Source: Marinobacter profundi
Lineage (GTDB): Bacteria > Pseudomonadota > Gammaproteobacteria > Pseudomonadales > Oleiphilaceae
Direction: 5' to 3'
DNA length: 64,000 nt
NCBI RefSeq assembly: GCF_002744715.1
Contig: NZ_KZ319374.1
Location: forward strand, 62,001-126,000
Shown: positions 37,911 through 46,900 of the stretch, piece after piece
How positions within the stretch are numbered: the first letter of the stretch is position 1
Layout of the letters: every line of letters starts with the position of its first letter
Translations under genes and position numbers: made by a program
Notes under the pieces: model-generated
Seen by the model: the letters and a program-made list of their open reading frames with translations, nothing else
The model's database searches: none
Told to the model about the DNA's origin: nothing

Positions 37911-38897
37911 TTGCGAACCATTTCCAGTGTCGGGCTGTCCCAGAAGGATGAGAACGTTCTGAAGGCGTTGCTGGACCTTCTGGGGGCCAGAACCCGCGAG
38001 GCATGGCATTATGCGCCTGCGGGCACGACGGACGCGGTAATCCTCGACACTGATAATCGTGACGCCCTTGCCCAGTGGCTGGCTCACGGGCACGATCGGA
38101 CGCTTACGCCGATTGCCTACGCCAGTGCGCCGATTGACTTGCCCGTTGAACACCGCCTGACGAAACCATTCCGGGCCGCTGACCTGATCGCGGTGCTCAA
38201 TACCATCAGCAGTCGTGACACCGGCCCGGAGAGCGCGGAAACCGCCGAACCGCGAGAGGACGCGGAGGCTGATATCCCGTTTCTTTCCGGTGCCATCCCG
38301 CCCCTGGCCCAACAGGTCGCCGAGTGTCGTACTCGCTATCTGAGGCTGTCCTCCGCCCGTCAGACCGTCCTGCTGGATTGCGCGAACAAGCGGTTTGCCA
38401 TGAAACATCCCGAGCTCCCTCTCCGGGAGTTCCTCCGAACCGCTCCGGATCAGCTCGATGTGGTGGCCTGCGACCAGCCCGGTGCGGGCTTCGAAGGCAT
38501 TGACAGCTGGCAGAGTGATACGCCGCTGCGGTGGTGGATCGGCGTCGAGTGTTCCTCGGCCAGGCTGCTGAGGAGTCTCGACAGTTCCAGTCGCTTCAAG
38601 ATCCTGCGCTGGCCGGAGCCGGGGCTGATCAAACATTCCCAGCATTACCTGAGCCTGTCCGCGTTGCTCAGCCGCAAATCCGGTGTGACGCTGGCGGAGA
38701 TTGCCAGTGCCTCGTCGATTGCCGCGGACGTTGTGACGGGGTTTATCAATGCGGCGTCCCTGACCGGGATCCTGACCACCCGAACGGTGAAGAACGAGCC
38801 CGGGGCAGTGCTGGCACCGCCAGCCGCCGACCCGGCTCCTGCCGCTCCGGTGAACAAGGGGCTGTTCGCCCGAATCCGCGCACGTCTGACATTATGA
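37911..38897 (+). CDS. Pseudo-receiver protein with C-terminal helix-turn-helix, function unknown
   Basis: 328 residues from a TTG at 37911, preferred because AGGAGG sits 8 nt upstream; the ATG at 37875 has no ribosome-binding site. Residues ~5-97 look like a degenerate response-regulator receiver: AVILDTDN (Asp46) and LTKPFRAADLIAVLN (K85-P86), but the acidic pair near the N-terminus is absent. The middle (~110-235) is unassigned. Residues ~240-285 form a likely winged helix (LSRKSGVTLAEIASASS). A Pro/Ala linker and basic tail close it. By position it could match the DUF742 member of Streptomyces conservons (inference). Confidence 0.65.
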   Translation: MRTISSVGLSQKDENVLKALLDLLGARTREAWHYAPAGTTDAVILDTDNRDALAQWLAHGHDRTLTPIAYASAPIDLPVEHRLTKPFRAADLIAVLNTISSRDTGPESAETAEPREDAEADIPFLSGAIPPLAQQVAECRTRYLRLSSARQTVLLDCANKRFAMKHPELPLREFLRTAPDQLDVVACDQPGAGFEGIDSWQSDTPLRWWIGVECSSARLLRSLDSSSRFKILRWPEPGLIKHSQHYLSLSALLSRKSGVTLAEIASASSIAADVVTGFINAASLTGILTTRTVKNEPGAVLAPPAADPAPAAPVNKGLFARIRARLTL

Positions 38898-38919
38898 TTA
38901 CCACAAGGGGCAGCAGTAA

Positions 38920-39453
38920 GTGTCTGAAATAAAACTGATCATCACCGGTACGCCGGGGGCAGGCAAGACCACTGCGATTGCGGCTATCAGTGAAACCCCG
39001 CCGGTGCGTACCGATACCGCCACCACCGATGATCTTGCGGAGGTCAAGGACGTTACCACGGTAGCGATGGATTTCGGCGAGCTTACCCTGGACGATGGCC
39101 AGAAGGTGTTTCTCTACGGAACCCCCGGCCAGCAGCGTTTCGAGTTCATGTGGAAGATTCTTGTTCAGGGCGGTCTGGGGCTGATCATCCTGGTGGACTG
39201 CAGCCGGCCGGATCCGCTCGCGGATCTGGACATGTATCTGGAGAATTTTGCCGATTTCATCCACCAGACCGGCGTGGTGGTCGGAGTGACCCGCCGTGAT
39301 CAGAGCGCGACACCGTCGCTCGACGAGTTTTATGAACGACTGGAGGCCTGGGGACGGGTCTTCCCGGTTTTTGAAGTGGACGTGCGTCAGAAGGATGATG
39401 TCAGCCTGATGATTAGCGCCCTGATATCCACCCTGGAATTTGCAACGGCCTGA
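38920..39453 (+). CDS. Small Ras-like GTPase (conservon CvnD / MglA-like)
   Basis: 177 residues from a GTG with AGGGG upstream. The P-loop is G10-T-P-G-A-G-K-T17. G3 reads Y-G-T-P-G-Q-Q-R-F (66-74), the GTPGQ form seen in conservon GTPases, followed by EFMWKIL. The G4 guanine-specificity motif is not NKxD: T-R-R-D stands in its place near 120-123. It probably binds GTP and switches with the flanking roadblock proteins. The next gene starts 9 bp downstream. Confidence 0.82.
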   Translation: MSEIKLIITGTPGAGKTTAIAAISETPPVRTDTATTDDLAEVKDVTTVAMDFGELTLDDGQKVFLYGTPGQQRFEFMWKILVQGGLGLIILVDCSRPDPLADLDMYLENFADFIHQTGVVVGVTRRDQSATPSLDEFYERLEAWGRVFPVFEVDVRQKDDVSLMISALISTLEFATA

Positions 39454-39462
39454 GTACAGGAA

Positions 39463-39861
39463 ATGTCCGAAATGAGTCAGTTGAAAATCAGCGAAAACGG
39501 CGAACGCTTCTGCCAGGACGTTTTCGATACGATGATGCAACAGAGTGACGCGGTCTATGGTGTGCTGATCTCCACCGTTGACGGTCACGATGTGACCCGG
39601 AAGTTCAAGCGGGACATGCCATCTGCCAAACTGGCGGCGATGTTCAGCTCGGTGCTGGCCCTGGGTGAAACCATTGCCCGCGAAGCGGATCAGGCCCTGT
39701 GCCGGTACGTCATTGTCGAAAACAGTGACGGGTATATCCTGACCCTGAAGCTGAAAGAAAAGTTGGTGTTAAGTGTTATTGCCACCACCGATGCCAATCT
39801 GGGTATTCTGCACAGCATTTGCCGCAGCGCGGCCGACAAGCTGTCGAAAAACCTCCGATAA
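39463..39861 (+). CDS. Second roadblock/LC7-like protein of the GTPase cassette
   Basis: 132 residues. The core GVLISTVDGHDVTRKF, a long helix (AKLAAMFSSVLALGETIAREA), YVIVENSDGYILTLKL and LVLSVIATTDANLGIL is the standard roadblock pattern and clearer than in the first gene. It starts 9 bp after the GTPase and ends before a bidirectional terminator, closing the unit. Two different roadblock paralogues around one GTPase suggest a heteromeric partner (inference). Confidence 0.83.
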   Translation: MSEMSQLKISENGERFCQDVFDTMMQQSDAVYGVLISTVDGHDVTRKFKRDMPSAKLAAMFSSVLALGETIAREADQALCRYVIVENSDGYILTLKLKEKLVLSVIATTDANLGILHSICRSAADKLSKNLR

Positions 39862-39878
39862 GCTGTTCAGTCCGGTAA

Positions 39879-39914
39879 TAAAAACGGGGAACGGCCAGCG
39901 ACCGTTCCCCGTTT
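39879..39914. terminator. Bidirectional terminator closing the GTPase cassette
   Basis: A perfect 13-bp stem, AAACGGGGAACGG/CCGTTCCCCGTTT, with loop CCAGCGA lies between convergent genes; A/T-rich flanks on both sides (AATAAAAA on the left) make it serve both strands. Confidence 0.8.
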
Positions 39915-39935
39915 CCTGTTGCGGGGCCTTCCGGC

Positions 39936-41231
39936 TCAGAGCGCCTTGAGCCACTTCTCCAGTTTGTCCATGGCCTGCACCAGCTTGGGTGCCGCCAGCT
40001 GGACGAAATCATCCGCCAGCTCCTGATCGCGGAAGTCGCCGCCAGCCAGTCGCAGCGATTCGGCACCGTCAAAGTCCACAAAGGCCAGTCGGGCACCGAG
40101 GTGATCCGGCACAAAGCCGAAGTCGCTGGCGGGCAGGATGGCGATACCGGTGTCTTCCAGCAGTGACTTGCAGAACGCGGTGCTGGTCTTGATGTCGCGT
40201 TTTTCAAGTGCATCGCGGAAGCCGGAAAAATCCGGGAACAGGTAGAACGCCCCTTCCGGTTTCTGGACTACGGCACCCATCTCCGTCAGACGGCGGTAGA
40301 GGTATTCGCCAACCGCCTTCAGCACCCGGCGGGACTGGTGCAGGTAGTCGTCCATATCCTCGCCGCCGTTGAACGCAGTGATGGCCGCATGCTGGATCGG
40401 TGCACTGGTGGCGGTGTAGGTTTCACTGGCGATGATGGCCATGGCGTCCTGCAGCGGACGCAGCTCACGTGGGAAGATGAAAGTTCCCAGACGCCAGCCT
40501 CCGGCACCGGCCCACTTGCTCAGCCCGGTGCTGATAATGGTGCCTTCGGGGTAATAGCGGGCAATGGACTTGTGCTTGCCTTCAAAATGCACCTCACCGT
40601 AGATCTCGTCAGACAGCAGGATCAGCCGGTACTTGCGGGCCACGTTGGCAATGGCCAGCAGTTGATCGTCGGTGTAGGTGCAGCCGGTGGGGTTGGACGG
40701 ATAATTGAGAATCAGGATCCGCGGGCGGCTCGGATCATCCCGGCAGATGATGTCCAGTTCTTCCGCAGTCAGCTGCCAGTTGTTCTCGGCATGGGTCGGC
40801 AGCCAGTGCACCGAGCGACCGATGATACGGGCCTGGGGCGCGTAGGACACCCAGCTGGGCCGGGGGATCAGCAGGTCGCCGTAGTAGGCCAGCTGCAGGA
40901 TGAACAGCAGTTCCTTGGAGCCCGGACCGATCAGCACGTCTTCCCAGGTACAGCGCATCCGCTCACTGCGGTTGATGTAGCCGGCGATGGCCTCGCGCAG
41001 GCCCTTCAGGCCCTTGACCGGAAGGTAGTCTTTCTCGTGGGCATGCTCGCGGAGCGCTTCGACAACCCGCTCCGGAACCGGAAACGGCGACTGACCAAGC
41101 CCGAGCTTGATGATGTCGCGGCCCTGGGCCCGCAGCTCGTTGCTCAGTTCGTTGATGCGCAGGGTGGCCGAGGGTTGGATGCCCCGTACGTTCAGGTTGA
41201 TGGCGTAGCGGTGATCAGTATGGATGTCCAT
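39936..41231 (-). CDS. Pyridoxal-phosphate aminotransferase (class I/II)
   Basis: 431 residues from the ATG at 41231. Motifs include KLGLGQSPFPVPERVVEAL, GPGSKELLF (PLP phosphate), NYPSNPTG (~185), LSDEIYGEVHF and the Schiff-base Lys in STGLSKWAGAGGWRLG (~248-263). The fold is that of aspartate-type aminotransferases; the extended N-terminus (NLNVRGIQPSATLRINELS) differs from AspC and the amino-acid substrate is not assignable. It converges on the GTPase cassette. Confidence 0.88.
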   Translation of the reverse strand: MDIHTDHRYAINLNVRGIQPSATLRINELSNELRAQGRDIIKLGLGQSPFPVPERVVEALREHAHEKDYLPVKGLKGLREAIAGYINRSERMRCTWEDVLIGPGSKELLFILQLAYYGDLLIPRPSWVSYAPQARIIGRSVHWLPTHAENNWQLTAEELDIICRDDPSRPRILILNYPSNPTGCTYTDDQLLAIANVARKYRLILLSDEIYGEVHFEGKHKSIARYYPEGTIISTGLSKWAGAGGWRLGTFIFPRELRPLQDAMAIIASETYTATSAPIQHAAITAFNGGEDMDDYLHQSRRVLKAVGEYLYRRLTEMGAVVQKPEGAFYLFPDFSGFRDALEKRDIKTSTAFCKSLLEDTGIAILPASDFGFVPDHLGARLAFVDFDGAESLRLAGGDFRDQELADDFVQLAAPKLVQAMDKLEKWLKAL

Positions 41232-41362
41232 GGCTCCGGTCTGTAGTTTGGGAATGACACCCCGCAGTATAGGAAACGGAACGCAAAACGTATTCAGCCC
41301 ACAGGTAGGGGATTGCCGAAGTGCCAAGGCAACCGCCGATCAGTCACCGGGGCAATCCCTGG

Positions 41363-42094
41363 TCACTCCCGCAACTGGGCCAGGGCACGGTCAAACTGGT
41401 CCCGTAGCGCCCGACCCTCGGGGTGCTGGCGGGAGATCGCCGCGTGGAAGGTCCGCTGCGGGCCGACGCTGCCCGGCATGGCTTCGAGCTGGAGCAGTTC
41501 GGGGAACTGATCGCCGTGAGTGCGGATCAGGTAATCGCACACCGAACGCTCGCAGATAAACACGTCAATGCGGCCGAACGCCAGCATCTTCAGGCTGCTC
41601 AGTTCGGGGTGTTCGTGACTCACCGCGGTGACCGACAGCGCCTTGCCTTCCTCCAGCCAGGCCATGAAGTCTGGTGCATAGCTGTAGCTGGCTGAAAGCC
41701 CGATCCGCAGACCCGCCAGGTCGTCATAGTCCTGCCATTGCAGATCACGGTTGCGATGCTTGTAGAGCACGTCCTGCACGGTATTGAGCGGCGCAGTGAA
41801 GTAATAGTAGCGGTCCCGTTTCTCGGAGCGGGTCAGCGAGAAAATAAGGTCGGCGTCGCCAGCCATGACCCTGGCTTCGGCGCGGATCCAGGGCAACAGC
41901 TCGATCTCCGGCTGGTAACCCATCTGGCGCACTACCCGCCGTACCAGCTCGGCATCGCTGCCGGTGACCCGGCCATTAGCGGTGTACTCGAAGGGCGGAT
42001 ACTGGGAGGTGGCAATCTTCAGCACCGGATCTGCCGCCACCGCCGTCAGCGGCAACAGCAGAGTCAGCAGAAAGGTAAAGATGGCACGGTGCAT
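41363..42094 (-). CDS. Periplasmic amino-acid-type substrate-binding protein
   Basis: 243 residues from the ATG at 42094; a TTG five codons upstream is possible. A signal peptide ends at AVAA-DPVLK. The mature protein is an SBP_bac_3 domain (IATSQYPPFEYTANGRVTGSDAELVRRV, cited as landmarks; DADLIFSLTRSEKRDRYY). No permease or ATPase gene is adjacent, so it may be an orphan sensor-type binding protein. Its neighbour on the same strand is a phosphate-type binding protein. Confidence 0.82.
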   Translation of the reverse strand: MHRAIFTFLLTLLLPLTAVAADPVLKIATSQYPPFEYTANGRVTGSDAELVRRVVRQMGYQPEIELLPWIRAEARVMAGDADLIFSLTRSEKRDRYYYFTAPLNTVQDVLYKHRNRDLQWQDYDDLAGLRIGLSASYSYAPDFMAWLEEGKALSVTAVSHEHPELSSLKMLAFGRIDVFICERSVCDYLIRTHGDQFPELLQLEAMPGSVGPQRTFHAAISRQHPEGRALRDQFDRALAQLRE

Positions 42095-42220
42095 GGCGGT
42101 CTGGTTCAACGGATGTCGGGGCCGGGGCCAGTGGTTTTTATGGACGCAGTATAGAGCTTACTGCGTCGGATTGCAGCGACTGTGACAGTATGTCGCGACG
42201 CCACGGGTCCCGGAGCGGTA

Positions 42221-43561
42221 TCAGGAATCGCGCCGTATCCAGACTTCAACCCGGCCATTGCGACGGGCGCCATTTTCGCCGCCGGCAGAGCCCACCGGCA
42301 TGTACTGGCCGTAACCGGTATAGGCGGTGGCATCGGTGCCGGCTTCCCGCAGGGCCTTGCTGACCGAGAGTGCCCGTAACTCGGAGATCATCTGGGCACG
42401 CAGCTCGTTACTCTGGCGATCGGCAAAGCCGATAAGCAGCAGGTCGCTGGCGGGCCGGCCCTCCTGGCGGAGGTACTCCTGTACCCGGGCAAGATCCCGG
42501 TGGGCTTTGTTGTCCAGCCTGGTGCGGCCCTCGGCAAAGCGGAAGTTTACCGACAGTCGCAGGTAGTTGCTGGTCAGCCTGTGGAAGCTTTCCGGTACCG
42601 ATGGGTCATGGTCTGCCGCGACCGCGACCGGGGTCTGGGAAATGAAGCCGGAACGGGCAACGATCGCCTGGCCTGCGCTGCTCTGGGTGTACTCAATGAA
42701 GCGGTTGACCAGTTCGCCACCGGAGTTGCCGCGGGTGTAGAGAAAGAGCCGGCGGGACAGGGCGTAATCCTCGCTGGCAACCGTCAGCTGGGTCGGTTTG
42801 AGCGCCGGCGCATTGCTGTCCGACACCGCCAGTAACTTGCTGCTGCGCACTGAGGCCAGACCGGCGAAGCCGATGCCGCCGGGGTCCCGGCTGACGTCAT
42901 CGGACAGCTGGTCGTTGGATTCGTAGCGCAGCGCGGTAGTGGCAAGGGTGTAGGCCTTGCCCAGCACCAGGCTCTTGAAGGTATCCCAGGTGCCTGACTG
43001 GTTGTCGCGGGCGTAGAGGCTGATGCGACGATCCGGGCCACCTACTTCGGACCAGTTGCTGATGGCCCCGGAGAAGATCCTGCCCAGGGTGTCGATGCTG
43101 AGCTGGTTGACCGGGTTGGAGGGGTGGACCAGGATGGCAAGGCCGTCGATGGCGATGACGTGCTCGCTGGTCAGGTCGGCCAGGTCCGCCACGCTGGCCA
43201 TCGCGCTGATTTCGCCGGCCTTGACCGGGCGCGACGAGGCCCAGATGTCTGCCTCGCCACTGGCCAGTGCCTTGAATCCCGTGCTCGAGCCGTGGGCGGC
43301 CACCAGTACCCGCAGGGGCTGGCCCTGGTGACTGGCACTGAGTACCTGCTCGTTGACCTTGCCAGCGTTACGCTGGCTCACCGGATTGCCGGTCAGTTGA
43401 CCGAGGAACCCTTCAATCAGCATGGGCGCCAGCGTTGCGCCCACGGTGTTCGAGCCGTGAATTTCAAACGTGTTGGCCTGGGGGGCTGCTGCGTAACACA
43501 GGGTGAGCGCGGCAACACCGGCCTGAATCCGGCGGATAAAGCTGGATGAGCCTGAAAACAT
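42221..43561 (-). CDS. PstS-like phosphate-binding domain fused to an OmpA peptidoglycan-binding domain
   Basis: 446 residues. A signal peptide ends near residue 29 (PQANT). Residues ~30-310 resemble PstS-type binding proteins (IHGSNTVGATLAPMLIEGFL, HGSSTGFKALASGEADI, IFSGAISNWSEVGG, RDNQSGTWDTFKSLVL). Residues ~325-445 are an OmpA-like domain (VNFRFAEGRTRLDNKAHRDL, LLLIGFADRQ, LRALSVSKALREAG, NGRVEVW). The fusion suggests a phosphate-binding protein tethered to the cell wall. A Pho-box-like site lies ~60 bp upstream. No pst permease is nearby. Confidence 0.87.
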   Translation of the reverse strand: MFSGSSSFIRRIQAGVAALTLCYAAAPQANTFEIHGSNTVGATLAPMLIEGFLGQLTGNPVSQRNAGKVNEQVLSASHQGQPLRVLVAAHGSSTGFKALASGEADIWASSRPVKAGEISAMASVADLADLTSEHVIAIDGLAILVHPSNPVNQLSIDTLGRIFSGAISNWSEVGGPDRRISLYARDNQSGTWDTFKSLVLGKAYTLATTALRYESNDQLSDDVSRDPGGIGFAGLASVRSSKLLAVSDSNAPALKPTQLTVASEDYALSRRLFLYTRGNSGGELVNRFIEYTQSSAGQAIVARSGFISQTPVAVAADHDPSVPESFHRLTSNYLRLSVNFRFAEGRTRLDNKAHRDLARVQEYLRQEGRPASDLLLIGFADRQSNELRAQMISELRALSVSKALREAGTDATAYTGYGQYMPVGSAGGENGARRNGRVEVWIRRDS

Positions 43562-43619
43562 TGTTAAATCAGCCTTGTGCAGTTCCTGAATGGAGTTGCC
43601 GCAAGAATGCTACGAAATT

Positions 43620-43637
43620 ATGACAATCAGGTTTCAG
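43620..43637 (-). promoter_or_regulatory. Pho-box-like site upstream of the PstS-OmpA gene
   Basis: Minus strand: CTGAAAC-CTGA-TTGTCAT, two 7-bp units spaced 11 bp, compared with the PhoB consensus CTGTCAT-N4-CTGTCAT (about 5/7 and 6/7). It lies 59 bp before the ATG. The 4-bp spacer is less AT-rich than usual. Confidence 0.45.
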
Positions 43638-43676
43638 GCCGGTAACATTTTGTATCCGCCCCGGCCACGGTCAGGG

Positions 43677-43994
43677 TCAGGAATTGAAGCGGTGGGGATC
43701 GAGTTCGAGGTGCTCGATCCGTTGACCGAGCATGATGACGCGCCCGACGTAGCGCTCCTCGCCGGTCGAAGTGAAGTCAAACAGGAACCGTCGCCACACC
43801 CGCAGGCGGCCGTCCCGGTCCCGTTTGAACCAGATTCCCCTCAGGTAGACGGCATCATCCAGCAGCATGACGTCCATTTTGCGGCAGTAAGCCTTCGCGG
43901 CCTGCAGTACCGAATCCTTGATGGCTTTTGCCCGCCACCAGTACCAGACCAGGAAGCCGGCGGCGAACAGCCAGATGAGTGTTCCAAGTGTCAC
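43677..43994 (-). CDS. DUF3301 family membrane-anchored protein
   Basis: 105 residues: one N-terminal transmembrane helix (LIWLFAAGFLVWYWW) and a cytoplasmic domain with the DUF3301 pattern AYCRKMDVMLLDDAVYL and RRFLFDFTSTGEERYVGRVIMLG. Function unknown. The GTG start lies 1 bp after the stop of the RND pump gene, so it is cotranscribed with the efflux genes. Confidence 0.82.
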   Translation of the reverse strand: MTLGTLIWLFAAGFLVWYWWRAKAIKDSVLQAAKAYCRKMDVMLLDDAVYLRGIWFKRDRDGRLRVWRRFLFDFTSTGEERYVGRVIMLGQRIEHLELDPHRFNS

Positions 43995-43995
43995 G

Positions 43996-46900
43996 TCATG
44001 CAGGTTCCGGTTGGGCGGTGCCGTGATGATCCCGTGCCAGCAGGATATAGAACGCCGGCAGCACGAAGATAGTGAACAGGGTACCGATGCCGAGACCGGC
44101 GCTGATGGTCAGGCCGATGGCAAAGCGGCTTTCCGCACCCGGTCCGACCGCGATCAGCAGGGGCACCATGGCGACGATCAGCGCCAGCGACGTCATGACG
44201 ATCGGGCGCAGCCGGATAGCGGCGGCTTCGATGACCGCCTGGCGTTTGTTCAGGCCCCGCTCGAGCTGGAGCTGGTTGGCGAATTCCACGATCAGTATGC
44301 CGTTCTTCGAGACCACCCCGATCAGCGTGATCAGCCCCACCTGGGTGTAGATGTTCATGGTGGCAAAGCCCAGCACAATGAACGCCATGGCGCCCGCCAC
44401 CGACATCGGCACTGACACCAGGATGATGAACGGGTCCCGCCAGCTTTCAAACTGCGCGGCCAGCACCAGGTAGATCACCAGCAGGGACAGGAAGAAGGTC
44501 ACCGCCAGGGCGCTGCCCTGGGTGACAAACTGCCGGGTCTGGCCGGTGTAGTCGTAGGTGAAGCCCGCCGGGAAGATGTCGTCGGCAGCACTTTCGATGA
44601 AGTTTATGGCATCGCCGGTGGTAATCCCGGGCATGACCACACCCTGCAGGGTCAGCGAGTTCAGCTGGTTGAACTGGGTACGCTGGGACGGCTCCACGTC
44701 TTTCTCGAAGCTGATCACGCTGCCCAGCGGTACCAGCTGACCGTTATCCGCCCGAATGTAGTAGTCGTTCAGTGCTGCGGCGTCCATGCGGAAATCCTGC
44801 TCGACCTGAGGGATCACCTGGTAGGACCGTCCTGACATGCTGAAGCGGTTGATGTAGCCGCCGCCGAGCATGCTGGACATAGCCTGGCCGACATCCTGCA
44901 TGGACAGCCCCAGGTCGGCCACCCGGTCGCGGTCCACCCGGATCCGCGTTATCGGACGGTCAAAGTCGATCGACTTCTGCAGGAACATGAAATTGCCACT
45001 CTGCATGGCCTTGCCGAGCAGCTGGTCGGCAACGTCGTTCAGACGGTCGTAGTCATCCCCGGTGGTGATCACGAACTGGAACGGCAATCCTCCGCCGGAG
45101 CCCGGCAGGGAGGGCCGCGGGAAGACCGCGGTCTGCAGGCCGGTGACCTTCTTCAGTTCGGCATCCAGCCGGGGCTGGACTTCGAACTGACTGATCTCCC
45201 GTTCGCCCCAGGGCTTCATCTTGAAGCCGCCAAACACTGCGTTGGGGCTGGTCAGACCGAGAATCATGAAGTCTTCATGATAGCCGTCCACTCCGGACAT
45301 GCGCTCCTGCACTTCGTCGCCGTGCTCGCGGAGGTAGTCCAGGGTGGCCGTCTTGGCTCCGAGACCCTGATAGAACAGGATGCCCTGGTCTTCGGTGGGG
45401 GCCAGTTCGCTCTGGCTCATCATCAGCATGAAATAGATCGATGCCAGCACCACCGCAGCAAAGAACACCACCACCGAGATGGTTTCCATGGCGGCGCTGA
45501 GCGCCCGCTTGTAGCCGTTGGCCAGCCCGCTGAACGTGCGCTCCACCAGACCCTCGAAGCGCCCCGGATTGCCGTGGGGCTTGAGCACCTTGCCGGACAG
45601 CATCGGTGACAGGGTCAGCGCGACAATCCCGGATATCACCACGGTGCCGGCCAGGGTGAAGGCAAATTCGGTAAACAGCGAGCCTACCAGGCCACCCATG
45701 AATCCGATCGGAGCATAGACCGCCACCAGGGTGGTCGTCATGGCAATGATGGGGGTCGCCATTTCCCGCGCGCCGTTGATGGCGGCGTCGAAACGGGATT
45801 CGCCCTGCTCGATGTGACGGTGGACGTTCTCCACCATGATGATGGCGTCATCCACCACCAGGCCGATGGCCAGTACCATCGACAACAGGGTCAGCAGGTT
45901 CAGCGAAAACCCCATCATCAACATGAAGAAGGCACCGCCAACGAGTGACAGCGGAACCGCAACCGACGGTACGATCGCGGCCCGGAGCGAGCCGAGACAG
46001 AGGAAGACGATCACCAGCACGATGATCAGTGCTTCCAGCAGCGTCTGGATAACCTCGTTGATGGAGCTCTCGATAAAGTCAGAGGCATCATAGGCCAGGC
46101 GGACGTTGAGGCCGGACGGCAGCTGACGTTCGATGTCCGGCAATTCGTCCTTGACCAGATCCGCAACCGTCAGCGGGTTGGCCCCCGGCGACAGTTCGAT
46201 GGCCACATAGGTGGCAGGCTGGCCCTTGTAGAGTGCCAGCTGGTCGTAGCTTTCCGATCCCAGCTCGACCCGGGAAATATCCCGTAGACGAATCAGCGAG
46301 CCCCCGGACTCGCGGACCACCAGGTCGCGGAACTGGTCCGGATCACCGATATCGGTGTCGCTGGTCATGCTGATCTTGGTGTAGCGGCCCTCGGTGTTGC
46401 CCACCGCCGCCTGATAGTTGTTCTGGCGGAGAATGCTGACCACTTCCTGGGGGGTCATGTCCACCGCGGACAGCCGTTCCGGGTCCAGCCAGATCCGCAG
46501 CGCGAACTTGCGACCCAGCAGGTTGGCCTTGCCCACACCGGCAATGGCCTGCAGTTTCGGCTGGACCACCCGGGTCAGGTAGTCGGTAATCTGGGGGACT
46601 TTCAGTTCACTGCTGTAAAAGGCAATGTACATCAACGCCGTCGAATCACCGGTGGTGGAGGTGATCACCGGGTCCTGGGCGTCGGCCGGCAACACGTTCC
46701 GCTGGCTGGCCACCTTGGCCTGAATCTCGGCCAGTGCGGCGTTGGCGTCGTAGTTCAGCACCATCTTGGCTTCGATGGTGGACTTGCCCTGGGAGCTGGT
46801 AGACGTCAGGTAATCGAGGCCGCTGGCTTCGGCGATGGCCTGCTGCAGCGGTGTAGTGATAAAGCCCTTGACCAGATCGGAGCTGGCACCCGGATAGGCG

